Below are positions 1 to 7,192 of a DNA stretch of 64,000 bases, piece after piece. The stretch covers positions 1-64,000 of the forward strand of contig JBOEGN010000018.1 of assembly GCA_050633445.1 (NCBI GenBank), in the 5' to 3' direction. The DNA comes from Thalassobius sp050633445. Its GTDB lineage: Bacteria; Pseudomonadota; Alphaproteobacteria; Rhodobacterales; Rhodobacteraceae. Position numbers and translations under genes: made by a program. Positions within the stretch are counted from its first letter, which is position 1. Each line of letters starts with the position of its first letter. The notes under the pieces are model-generated. The model was not told the DNA's origin. It saw only the letters and a program-made list of their open reading frames with translations, and did no database searches.

Positions 1-1002
1 AAGGGCGCGGGCGCTGCAAAGCAGGCGGGCCGCGCTGTCCTGGAAACGGCCGAGTTTGACTATGCCTGGAACTTGCAACTGGCGCCCGACGTTCTGGCCA
101 ATATGGAAAAGGGCGGCAAAGGCAAAGTCGTCGCAGCCTTTGGGTCGGCGGTCGAGCGACTGGAATTCAACCTGACCGATCCCAGTGCTGATTTGCCCGA
201 GGGCGAACGCTCGACCGTGAAACATCCACACCCGATCCTGTCGGATCTGCGTGTGCGCAAAGCGTTGTCGATGGCGATTAACCGCAACCAATTGTCCGAG
301 GTTGGCTATGGTAAATCAGGCCGTCCCACCTGCAACCTTGTCCCCGCTCCGGCGCTTTATGCATCGGACAATACTGAATGTTTGCGCCAGGACATCGAGG
401 GGGCCAAAGCCTTGCTGGACGAAGCCGGTTGGATTCTTGGCACCGATGGGGTCCGCCAAAAAAACGGTATGCGCCTAGAGCTGCTGCTCCAGACTTCGGT
501 CAACCGGGTCCGGCGCGATACGATGGACCAGATCAAACAGTGGTGGAGCGCGATCGGCGTCGACACGGAATTGCGCAGCATCCCTGGATCTGTGCTGTTT
601 GGCTCTGATCCTGGCTCTCCTGATACGTATCTGAAATTCTATGCCGACGTGCAGATGTTCGCTAATCTGTTCCATGGCACCGATCCAGAATCCTATCTGG
701 CCGAACATACCTGCGAAAAGGCCCCGCGCCCCGAAACTCAATGGGCAGGCGAGAATATCAACCGGTACTGCGACCCCGAATATGACGCGCTGGTCACCGA
801 GCTGACCAAAACCGGTGAACTGTCCAAACGCGGCGAGATCGCCAAAAAGCTAAACGATATGCTGACCAAGGACGGTCACATATTACTACCTCTGATTGCA
901 AGAGGGCGCGTTTCGGGGCATGCTAATTCTTTGGGTGGGGTGATCATGAACACTTGGGATTCTGAACTGTGGAATGTCGCGGACTGGTATCGTATCAAGT
1001 AA
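1..1002 (+). CDS. ABC transporter substrate-binding protein, peptide/nickel type (SBP family 5), C-terminal part
   Basis: The reading frame is open from base 1, so the gene starts upstream of the window and only about 333 C-terminal residues are present. It carries the family 5 binding-protein pattern: a segment near SDLRVRKALSMAINR, then the usual AKALLDEAGW helix, and a C-terminal stretch ending in WNVADWYRIK. Proteins of this family sit in the periplasm and deliver peptides, nickel or other small solutes to a two-permease, two-ATPase importer. It is followed after about 100 bases by two matching permease genes on the same strand, so this is one operon. The substrate cannot be told from sequence. 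Family assignment is firm. Confidence 0.88.
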   Translation, partial: KGAGAAKQAGRAVLETAEFDYAWNLQLAPDVLANMEKGGKGKVVAAFGSAVERLEFNLTDPSADLPEGERSTVKHPHPILSDLRVRKALSMAINRNQLSEVGYGKSGRPTCNLVPAPALYASDNTECLRQDIEGAKALLDEAGWILGTDGVRQKNGMRLELLLQTSVNRVRRDTMDQIKQWWSAIGVDTELRSIPGSVLFGSDPGSPDTYLKFYADVQMFANLFHGTDPESYLAEHTCEKAPRPETQWAGENINRYCDPEYDALVTELTKTGELSKRGEIAKKLNDMLTKDGHILLPLIARGRVSGHANSLGGVIMNTWDSELWNVADWYRIK

Positions 1003-1098
1003 CCTCTGATAGCGCGCGCGGCGGATAAGCCGGGCGCACCAAACGGGCCTGTGCAATCGCCCTGCGGCCCAAGACCGCCAAGCCGCAAAGGCAACCGA

Positions 1099-2106
1099 AT
1101 GCTGACTTTCACGATACGTCGCCTGGTGCTGGCCGTGCCGACGTTGCTGTTCATCAGTCTTGTGATTTTCCTGCTGCTCGAACTGGCCCCGGGCGATCCG
1201 ATGGCGCAGGTGCCGCTGACGGTCCCCCCCGAGGTCAAGGAACGGATGCGCGAGGCGCTGGGTCTGGGCCAGCCGGGATATGTTCGGTTTTTCAAGTGGC
1301 TGACTCAGCTTTTTTGGGTCGAGCCTCAGGTGCTGATTGATCACTGGTTCGGCACCGGCCTTGCCGAGGGCAAGCAGCGTATCCTGTCCTGGCAGACCCG
1401 GTCGCCAGTGATGGATATCGTGATCGAGCGTCTGCCCCAGACCCTGTGGGTGGTCGGCATGTCCTACATCGTCGGCATCCTGATCGCGCTGCCCATCGGA
1501 ATATTCTCGGCCTACCGTCAATATTCGGTGTTCGATCAGGCGGGCACCTTTGTCACCATGGTCGGATTTTCGATCCCGCCGTTTTTCACCGGTCCGCTGC
1601 TGATCATGCTGTTCGCGGTTCAACTGGGCTGGTTCCCGTCGGTCTATGACACCACGCACCAGGTTACAGATTGGGACAGCTTTGTGCTCCAATTGCGCCA
1701 AATGATCATGCCGGTGATGGTGTTGGCGTTTCAAACCACGGCGCAGATCAGCCGGTTCATGCGCGCCTCGATGCTGGATAATCTGAACCAGGATTACGTG
1801 CGCACCGCCCGCGCCAAGGGCCTGACCGAGTCAACCGTGGTCCTGGTTCATGTTCTGCGCAACTCGATGATCCCGGTGGTGACGGCCATCGCAATGGGTG
1901 TCCCCAGCATTTTCGGTGGCGCGATCATCACCGAGGTTGTGTTCAAGGTGAACGGAATTGGTGATCAGCTGCTGAACGCATTGCTGGCCAATGACCTGCC
2001 CTCGGTCCAGACGCTGACCTTCTTGATCGCCGTGCTGATTGTCACTTTTAATATCGTGGCTGACCTTCTTTATGGCCTGCTGGACCCGAGGATCCGCTAT
2101 GACTGA
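1099..2106 (+). CDS. ABC transporter permease, DppB/OppB type
   Basis: This 335-residue protein is an inner-membrane permease of the dipeptide/oligopeptide/nickel importer family. It starts with the typical MLTFTIRRL membrane segment, and contains the cytoplasmic EAA loop (RTARAKGLTESTVVLVHVLRN, the coupling helix that contacts the ATPase) and a C-terminal LLDPRIRYD. A longer frame begins with GTG at 1051, but homologues start at the MLTF methionine, so I take ATG 1099. Its stop overlaps the start of the next permease by 8 bases, which implies translational coupling. It pairs with the binding protein upstream and the DppC-type permease downstream. Confidence 0.93.
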   Translation: MLTFTIRRLVLAVPTLLFISLVIFLLLELAPGDPMAQVPLTVPPEVKERMREALGLGQPGYVRFFKWLTQLFWVEPQVLIDHWFGTGLAEGKQRILSWQTRSPVMDIVIERLPQTLWVVGMSYIVGILIALPIGIFSAYRQYSVFDQAGTFVTMVGFSIPPFFTGPLLIMLFAVQLGWFPSVYDTTHQVTDWDSFVLQLRQMIMPVMVLAFQTTAQISRFMRASMLDNLNQDYVRTARAKGLTESTVVLVHVLRNSMIPVVTAIAMGVPSIFGGAIITEVVFKVNGIGDQLLNALLANDLPSVQTLTFLIAVLIVTFNIVADLLYGLLDPRIRYD

Positions 2107-3025
2107 GCGGGGTGGCACCTCGCGCGGGCGGGATATCTGGGACCAGTTTAAGCGCCACAAAGGCGCGATGATCGGCGGGGGCGTTCTGGCGTTTCTGACA
2201 CTCAGCGTCCTGTTCGGAGGCGTGCTGTGGACGGTCGATCCGCAACAGTTGGACATCTCCAACAGGGATCTGCGCCCGATCTACACTGCTTTGTGGGACG
2301 GAACGGCCAAGGTGCACTGGGCACATCCGTTGGGCACCGACAATCTGGGCCGCGACGCCATGGCAAATTTGATCGCGGGGGGGCGAACCTCGATGGCGGT
2401 GGGCTGGGTCGCGATGACGCTATCGCTGCTGATCGGCACCAGCATGGGCGTGCTGGCTGGGTATTTTCGACGGCTGGACGGGCCACTGATGCGGTTCACG
2501 GACCTTGTTCTGTCGCTGCCGATCCTGCCGCTGCTGCTGGTGGTCGTGACCCTGTTCCGTGACCAGTTGAGCGGCACTTTCGGCCCCGAGCGCGGCATGT
2601 TCATCCTGATTGTTGGCGTCGTCGGCGCCACCTCGTGGATGCAAACCGCCCGCATTGTCCGCTCCGAGGTTCTGGCGCTGAAAGAGCGTGAATTCATCCT
2701 GGCCGCCCATTCGATCGGCACCACGCCCTTGGCGATCATTCGCCGCCACCTGTTGCCCAATGTGATCTCTCCCATCCTGGTGTCAGCGACGCTGGGCCTG
2801 GCCACCGCCATCATCACCGAAAGCGCGCTGTCGTTTCTGGGGGTCGGCTTTCCACCGGACCATCCGACCTGGGGGAAAATGTTGGCCGATGCGGTGTCGC
2901 GGATGGATCTGTATCCCGAACGCGTGGTGCTGCCGGGGCTGGCGATCTCTTTGACCGTGCTCAGCGTGAATTATCTGGGAGATGGGCTGCGCGACGCACT
3001 GGACCCCCGCATTCGCCGCAAATAG
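2099..3025 (+). CDS. ABC transporter permease, DppC/OppC type
   Basis: This 308-residue membrane protein is the second permease of the importer. It shows an N-terminal anchor helix (GAMIGGGVLAFLTL), the HPLGTDNLGRD motif characteristic of the DppC branch, the EAA loop AAHSIGTTPLAIIRRHLLPN, and the ending GDGLRDALDPRIRRK. The start ATG at 2099 overlaps the upstream stop (ATGAC context). No ATPase gene follows: the next gene on the strand is an unrelated sulfur-compound channel after a 216-base gap, so the ATPases must lie upstream of the window or elsewhere in the genome. Confidence 0.93.
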   Translation: MTERGGTSRGRDIWDQFKRHKGAMIGGGVLAFLTLSVLFGGVLWTVDPQQLDISNRDLRPIYTALWDGTAKVHWAHPLGTDNLGRDAMANLIAGGRTSMAVGWVAMTLSLLIGTSMGVLAGYFRRLDGPLMRFTDLVLSLPILPLLLVVVTLFRDQLSGTFGPERGMFILIVGVVGATSWMQTARIVRSEVLALKEREFILAAHSIGTTPLAIIRRHLLPNVISPILVSATLGLATAIITESALSFLGVGFPPDHPTWGKMLADAVSRMDLYPERVVLPGLAISLTVLSVNYLGDGLRDALDPRIRRK

Positions 3026-3241
3026 CGGGTTTGGATGAAAAAGGATCAAAATGCGGGGCCTGCCCGCGCATCTGGGCCGATGTCATCCCCATCCATTCAC
3101 ATAACTAGATTCGTTTTGATTTCCACCCTGATCTGGTAATTTGTTCCGCATCACCATAGCGAGAACCATATATACAGACTTGATCCCCGAAAGTTTTCAG
3201 CCCATTTGGGAAAAAATTCCAATTCCTGCTGAGGACTGATC

Positions 3242-4303
3242 ATGTTTGAATCCTTCGGTTTTGAAAATCTCACCGCCCCTCAGGCGGCTGTTTATTTCGC
3301 TCTGGCCATTGGGCTGGCTTTTGGCGTTCTGGCGCAGATCACCAAGTTCTGCTTTCGCCGCGCAATTGTCGGCGACGACCGCAAACAGGCCGCCGGAGTT
3401 TGGCTGGCGGCGCTGGCTGTGGCCGTTCTGGGCACCCAAGGGGCCGTGGCATTCGATCTGATCTCGTTCGACGAGCACCGCTTCATGTCCGCGGACATGC
3501 CTGTACTGGCCATTGTCCTTGGCGGGATGATGTTCGGGGTCGGCATGGTCCTGACTCGAGGCTGCGTGTCGCGTCTGACGGTGCTTACCGGCTCAGGCAA
3601 CTTGCGGGCAGCGCTGGTGTTGGTCGTCTTTGCGGTGGTGGCCCATGCCACGCTCAAAGGCTTGCTTGCCCCGCTGCGCACGGTTTTGGGCAGCTATACA
3701 GTGACTTTGGAAAACGCTGCTTTGCCCGGCAATCCACTGGTCTGGGCGGGTGTGATCGCTGCTCTGGCCCTTGGATATGCCCTGCGGTCGGGAAATCGGC
3801 CTGGCACCCTGATCGCCGCCCTTTTCATCGGAGCCTTGGTGCCGCTGGCGTGGGTCGGCACCGGGTATGTGCTGTATGATGATTTCGATCCCATCACGAT
3901 GGAAAGCCTAAGCTTTTCCGCACCCGCCGCAGACACGCTGTTCTGGTCGATTGCCAGCAGCGCGGTCTCGGCCAATTTCGGCGTTGGTCTGGTGGGCGGC
4001 ATGGCCCTGGGTGCCTTTATCGCTGCACTGATCCGTGGCCAATTCCAATGGCAGAGCTTTGAGAGCCCGCGCCAAACCGGCCGCTATCTCGGCGGCGCGG
4101 CGCTGATGGGCGTTGGCGGCGTCTTGGCAGGCGGTTGCACCCTGGGTGCTGGTCTGTCAGGCATCCCGACCCTGTCGATTGCGGCCATCCTGGCCATTTT
4201 CAGCATCGGACTGGGCGGCTGGCTGGCGAACCGAGCGCTTAGTGCATCTTTTTCTGGATCCGCCGCAGCATCCACCACACCAACCCTACAACCGGCAGAG
4301 TAA
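3242..4303 (+). CDS. YeeE/YedE family protein, likely thiosulfate/sulfur-compound channel
   Basis: This 353-residue polytopic membrane protein belongs to the YeeE/YedE (sulf_transp) family, whose characterised member TsuA/YeeE takes up thiosulfate through a cysteine relay. The three cysteines expected from that work are here: Cys37 in TKFCFRR, Cys108 in TRGCVSR and Cys299 in GGCTLGAGLSG, each in a short helix motif. A GAGG ribosome-binding site lies just before ATG 3242. Unlike many family members it has no tusA/yeeD neighbour. Its last 65 bases overlap the 3-prime end of the convergent DUF3422 gene. Family is certain; thiosulfate as the substrate is inferred from the cysteines. Confidence 0.87.
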   Translation: MFESFGFENLTAPQAAVYFALAIGLAFGVLAQITKFCFRRAIVGDDRKQAAGVWLAALAVAVLGTQGAVAFDLISFDEHRFMSADMPVLAIVLGGMMFGVGMVLTRGCVSRLTVLTGSGNLRAALVLVVFAVVAHATLKGLLAPLRTVLGSYTVTLENAALPGNPLVWAGVIAALALGYALRSGNRPGTLIAALFIGALVPLAWVGTGYVLYDDFDPITMESLSFSAPAADTLFWSIASSAVSANFGVGLVGGMALGAFIAALIRGQFQWQSFESPRQTGRYLGGAALMGVGGVLAGGCTLGAGLSGIPTLSIAAILAIFSIGLGGWLANRALSASFSGSAAASTTPTLQPAE

Positions 4304-5549
4304 GCGCTGCCGTCAGCTCGCCCTTGCTCAGCCCCAAGGCCCCGGTCAGAGGGTAGGCAGCGTAGGACGCAAGAGACACGGCGTAATAGCTGATCGCAAC
4401 GACGCTCAGCCCCTCGACTGTCTTTTGCAGGCGCAGTTGCAGGTCCGCGCGGCGGTCCATGCTTTCAAGCAGTTTCTGGTTCTGGGCCGAGCGTTCAACA
4501 TCCACCCGCGTCCGCAACAATTCACCGGCGCGGATCGCTCGGTCGGCCATAGCGGCCAGACGGTTTTGCGTGGATTTCACCGTCCGCATGGCCGGATCAT
4601 AGCGGCGCATCATGAATTCGTTGAATGTCTGTCGCCCGTTATAGCGTTGCTCTCGCAGGACCTCGATCCGGTCATGCACGATCGCCTCGTAGGCCGCAGT
4701 CGCCCCAAACCGGAACGAGTTGCGCGCGACCATCCTCTCCAGCTCGGCCGAGGTGGTCAGCAACCCCGTCAGCGTATCCTCGGGGGCGCTGTCATCTGCG
4801 GTCATCTGATCCATCATCCCGGTCAGCCGGGTGTCCAGATGGGTCATCCGTGCCGAGATTTCCTTGGCCCGCGCAAAGCCCAGCATCGACAGGCTTTTGT
4901 AGGTCTCGATCTCGCACAGGCGCTGCACCACACGCCCAATACGGCGCGCCCCCGTATCGGGCGCGACGAAAACCGCAAACCTCAGATGCCCCGAGGTGTC
5001 GATCCGAAAATCCCCGGCAACGATGGCCGCATCATCCAGAACACGGGTCGCCGCCAGGCTTTCTGGTACAAACCAATCATGCAGGCGGGCCATCGGATCA
5101 TCCTCCTGCTCCCAGGCTTCGACCCGCAACAGGGCCGAGGTCACCCGCACGCCAGGCGCTTTGGCCAGCCATTCTGCGGGGAAGACCTCGAAATCTGTGG
5201 GATCAAACGGGCGCGCGCTCAGCCGATCCGTAAAGGCGGTGTAGGTCACGAACTCGGTATGCTGCTCCCATTTCAGCATATGCCGCCCGATCTGGCCAAA
5301 ATAGTGCGTGGCCCCCGGTTGCGGATGCGGTGCGCCATACCGATCCAGCAGGTCATGCAAATGCACAAGGTCAAGCGACCGGTCGCGGCTGACCGCATCG
5401 TCGGGCTTTTTGATCGCCAGATAGGCCGCAGTACACGGCGCCTCGAGCGAGGGGAACGGGCGCGCGTGCAGCTCGTTCGCAAGGCTGTAGCGCAGTTCGT
5501 GATCAGGAATGGATGGCACTGGGGTCTCCTTTGGGGCCACATTACGCAT
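4239..5549 (-). CDS. DUF3422 family membrane-anchored protein
   Basis: This 436-residue protein matches the DUF3422 family of proteobacterial proteins of unknown function. It has a long soluble N-terminal part (ELHARPFP near residue 27 is the family hallmark), a helical middle rich in charged residues (about 200-370), and two predicted membrane helices at the C terminus (VAISYYAVSLASYAAYPL and LTLPVVGLVWWML) followed by a basic tail RRIQKKMH. No enzymatic motif is visible. The only in-frame early methionine is at 5549. The C-terminal codons overlap the convergent YeeE gene by 65 bases. Confidence 0.85.
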   Translation of the reverse strand: MRNVAPKETPVPSIPDHELRYSLANELHARPFPSLEAPCTAAYLAIKKPDDAVSRDRSLDLVHLHDLLDRYGAPHPQPGATHYFGQIGRHMLKWEQHTEFVTYTAFTDRLSARPFDPTDFEVFPAEWLAKAPGVRVTSALLRVEAWEQEDDPMARLHDWFVPESLAATRVLDDAAIVAGDFRIDTSGHLRFAVFVAPDTGARRIGRVVQRLCEIETYKSLSMLGFARAKEISARMTHLDTRLTGMMDQMTADDSAPEDTLTGLLTTSAELERMVARNSFRFGATAAYEAIVHDRIEVLREQRYNGRQTFNEFMMRRYDPAMRTVKSTQNRLAAMADRAIRAGELLRTRVDVERSAQNQKLLESMDRRADLQLRLQKTVEGLSVVAISYYAVSLASYAAYPLTGALGLSKGELTAALTLPVVGLVWWMLRRIQKKMH

Positions 5550-5591
5550 CGCGACGAAAAAGTAAATAAGTCTTTTGTTTCATAGACTTAA

Positions 5592-5707
5592 AGGAATACA
5601 ACGGCATACCATCAAGATTTTCGACCCGCAGCCCCCTGAAAATGCCGCCCTTTCAGGCTGCTGGGTCTGCTTTGGGACAGGCCCCACCTTTCGGCGGGGC
5701 CCCTTTT
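5592..5707 (+). ncRNA. Candidate structured RNA: two stable hairpins, second terminator-like
   Basis: Two strong hairpins sit in the 208-base gap between the 5-prime end of the DUF3422 gene and the 3-prime end of azoR. Hairpin 1 (5623-5667) pairs GACCC with GGGTC, GCAG with CTGC, and CCTGAAA with TTTCAGG around a 9-base loop. Hairpin 2 (5680-5701) is GGCCCCACC-TTTC-GGCGGGGCC followed by CCTTTT, an intrinsic-terminator shape on the plus strand, although both flanking genes are on the minus strand. A plus-strand small RNA of roughly 100-130 nt is one reading; the other is a minus-strand leader of the DUF3422 gene, where hairpin 2 would have a GAAA tetraloop. No promoter was confidently placed. 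Confidence 0.35.
5680..5707 (+). terminator. Intrinsic terminator-like hairpin
   Basis: Nine-base-pair GC-rich stem with one G-T type mismatch, a TTTC loop, and CCTTTT after the stem on the plus strand. On the minus strand the bases following the stem are TGTCCC, so it is a poor terminator for azoR. Confidence 0.5.
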
Positions 5708-5757
5708 GGCCGCTACGCGACCTGATACAAAAACCAGCGCACAAGGGCGTTTCGCTT

Positions 5758-6396
5758 TCAGGCAGGAACAGCGTCTTTGGCCAGCGCACGCGCACGATCC
5801 AGCGCAATCTGTAGATCACCTTCGGGATCACCGGTCAGCAATGAGGGCTGGAACCCGACGCGGCGAATGTCCTGCACGCCCGCCTGATTCAGCCAAAACG
5901 TCAGATAGCTGTCCTGAAAATCCACACCAAAGGCCGGGCTGGGCATAGCTGGCCCATAGGCGCCCGACGTCAACGCCAGCACCGCACGTTTGTTTTGCAG
6001 CAGACCCTGATAGCCCTTTTCGGGATCAAGCCCCCACAGCAATCCCGGTTGGTGAATCAGATCAATGTATTGCTTAAATTTATACGGGATCGAGCCGTTC
6101 CACATCGGGCTGGCAATCACATATTCGTCGGCTGCGATAAAGCGTTGCGCCATGCCCGAGATTTCATCCCATGCGGTTTTCTGCTGCGCGTCGTGATCCT
6201 GCCCCATGATGATCGTCATCTTAGCGGCGACCTTGTTGCCGTCATAATCGGGCAAACTTACGGTCGACAGGTCCAGCGTGTCGATCTTGACGGTTGGCTC
6301 GATCTCTTGGCGGGCGGCGACATAGGCATCGGCCAGCGCATTGGAGTTCGAGGCAGCCCCACGCGGCGAAGCTTTGATCACAAGCAATTGGTTCAT
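5758..6396 (-). CDS. azoR: FMN-dependent NADH-azoreductase
   Basis: This 212-residue flavodoxin-fold protein is an AzoR-family FMN-dependent NADH:quinone/azo oxidoreductase, a cytosolic enzyme that reduces quinones and azo compounds by two electrons. Visible markers are the N-terminal phosphate-binding loop ASPRGAASNSNALAD (residues 9-23), the FMN-contact PMWNGSIPYKFKQYID, and the loop TSGAYGP. Length matches the family (about 200). ATG 6396 is preceded by an AAGGA ribosome-binding site. It is divergent from a CGNR zinc-finger regulator, and the intergenic region holds repeated GGTTAC-type sites, so control by that regulator is likely but unproven. Confidence 0.9.
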   Translation of the reverse strand: MNQLLVIKASPRGAASNSNALADAYVAARQEIEPTVKIDTLDLSTVSLPDYDGNKVAAKMTIIMGQDHDAQQKTAWDEISGMAQRFIAADEYVIASPMWNGSIPYKFKQYIDLIHQPGLLWGLDPEKGYQGLLQNKRAVLALTSGAYGPAMPSPAFGVDFQDSYLTFWLNQAGVQDIRRVGFQPSLLTGDPEGDLQIALDRARALAKDAVPA

Positions 6397-6431
6397 CAGG
6401 TTGGTCCTTTCAGAAATGGCTCCGGGGATTC

Positions 6432-6504
6432 GGTAACCTTTTAACTATTTTTAATTGGTTACACATCCTGCGAAACCGTTTAAATATATATTTAGTGGTT
6501 ACAC
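6432..6504. promoter_or_regulatory. Tandem inverted repeats, probable operators in azoR/CGNR divergent promoter
   Basis: Two copies of AACC-N18/19-GGTTACAC lie in the divergent promoter: AACC 6435-6438 with GGTTACAC 6457-6464, and AACC 6474-6477 with GGTTACAC 6497-6504. The TGGTTACAC halves start exactly 40 bases apart. The AT-rich stretches between the halves also resemble each other, so this is a tandem repeat of about 28 bases. A further related TGGTTAT occurs at 6552, just before the regulator start codon. The probable ligand is the adjacent regulator. Confidence 0.55.
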
Positions 6505-6567
6505 TCAACTGTGATTGCCCTCACGCCCGTAACTTCCAATTTTCGTTTCAATGGTTATATTCGACAT

Positions 6568-7143
6568 ATGAATCCCCCTCGTCCCGACCCCTTTTTGATT
6601 GCCGAAGAGCCCGCTTTGGATTTCGTGAATTCTGTTTGCGCGCCGTGGGGGGATGAAATCGAGTGGATCGGCGATCCGCAGGATCTGTTGGACTGGTTGG
6701 ACCACGCTGGCCTAAATCACGTCGCCCAAGTCACGGATCAAACCGCCGCCCAGGCCCGCACCCTGCGCGAGTGGTTTCGTGGGATTTTGACTGAGCATGC
6801 CGCCGATGGGTTTAGCCGCCTTACTCAGGCTGATCTGGCCCCCTTGAACACGCTGCTTGCTCGCAACCCGATGCAGACACAGGTCAGTACCGAGGGTCGC
6901 CTTAGCCTGTCCGTGACCCCCGTGAAAACGCCTGACGCCGCGCTGGCCCCTATCGCCCATGCCATCGCGCATTTTCTGACCCATGCGGACCCCAAACGTG
7001 TGCGCCAATGCGAGGGGGCCTCTTGTACACTGTGGTTCCGCGACACCTCGAAAAGCAATCGGCGGCGATGGTGTTCGATGGCAGTGTGTGGAAACCGGGC
7101 CAAGGTAGCAGGGTTTCGCGCGCGGCAACGCGGCCAGGCATGA
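6568..7143 (+). CDS. CGNR zinc-finger / ABATE domain putative transcriptional regulator
   Basis: This 191-residue protein has the ABATE-type N-terminal domain, opening with LIAEEPALDFVNSV, and a C-terminal CGNR zinc finger: C-x4-C (CEGASC), the WFRDTSKSNRRRWCSMAVCGNR core, then an arginine-rich tail. Such proteins are predicted stress-related transcription regulators. A longer frame starts at 6511, but the domain begins right after ATG 6568, so I prefer that start. It is divergent from azoR, across repeated operator-like sites, and a hairpin terminator follows the stop codon. DNA binding is known only by family inference. Confidence 0.82.
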   Translation: MNPPRPDPFLIAEEPALDFVNSVCAPWGDEIEWIGDPQDLLDWLDHAGLNHVAQVTDQTAAQARTLREWFRGILTEHAADGFSRLTQADLAPLNTLLARNPMQTQVSTEGRLSLSVTPVKTPDAALAPIAHAIAHFLTHADPKRVRQCEGASCTLWFRDTSKSNRRRWCSMAVCGNRAKVAGFRARQRGQA

Positions 7144-7170
7144 AAAAGGGCGCCCCTAGAGGCGCCCTTC
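7143..7170 (-). terminator. Bidirectional intrinsic terminator (pntB and CGNR gene)
   Basis: Perfect stem GGGCGCC (7148-7154), loop CCTAGA, GGCGCCC (7161-7167). On the minus strand the stem is followed by TTTTT, ending pntAB transcription; on the plus strand it is followed by TTCTAATTT and can serve the regulator gene. Confidence 0.85.
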
Positions 7171-7192
7171 TAATTTACCGTTTGATCCTGGA

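Noticed and set aside
886..1734. Long minus-strand ORF of 282 codons opposite the ABC permease
   Set aside because: Rich in His, Gln, Arg and Asp in a pattern typical of the antisense of GC-rich coding; no domain and it covers a clear permease.
4113..5585. Long plus-strand ORF (490 codons) opposite the DUF3422 gene
   Set aside because: It is an antisense shadow with low-complexity Gln/His/Arg content; DUF3422 on the minus strand has clear family motifs.
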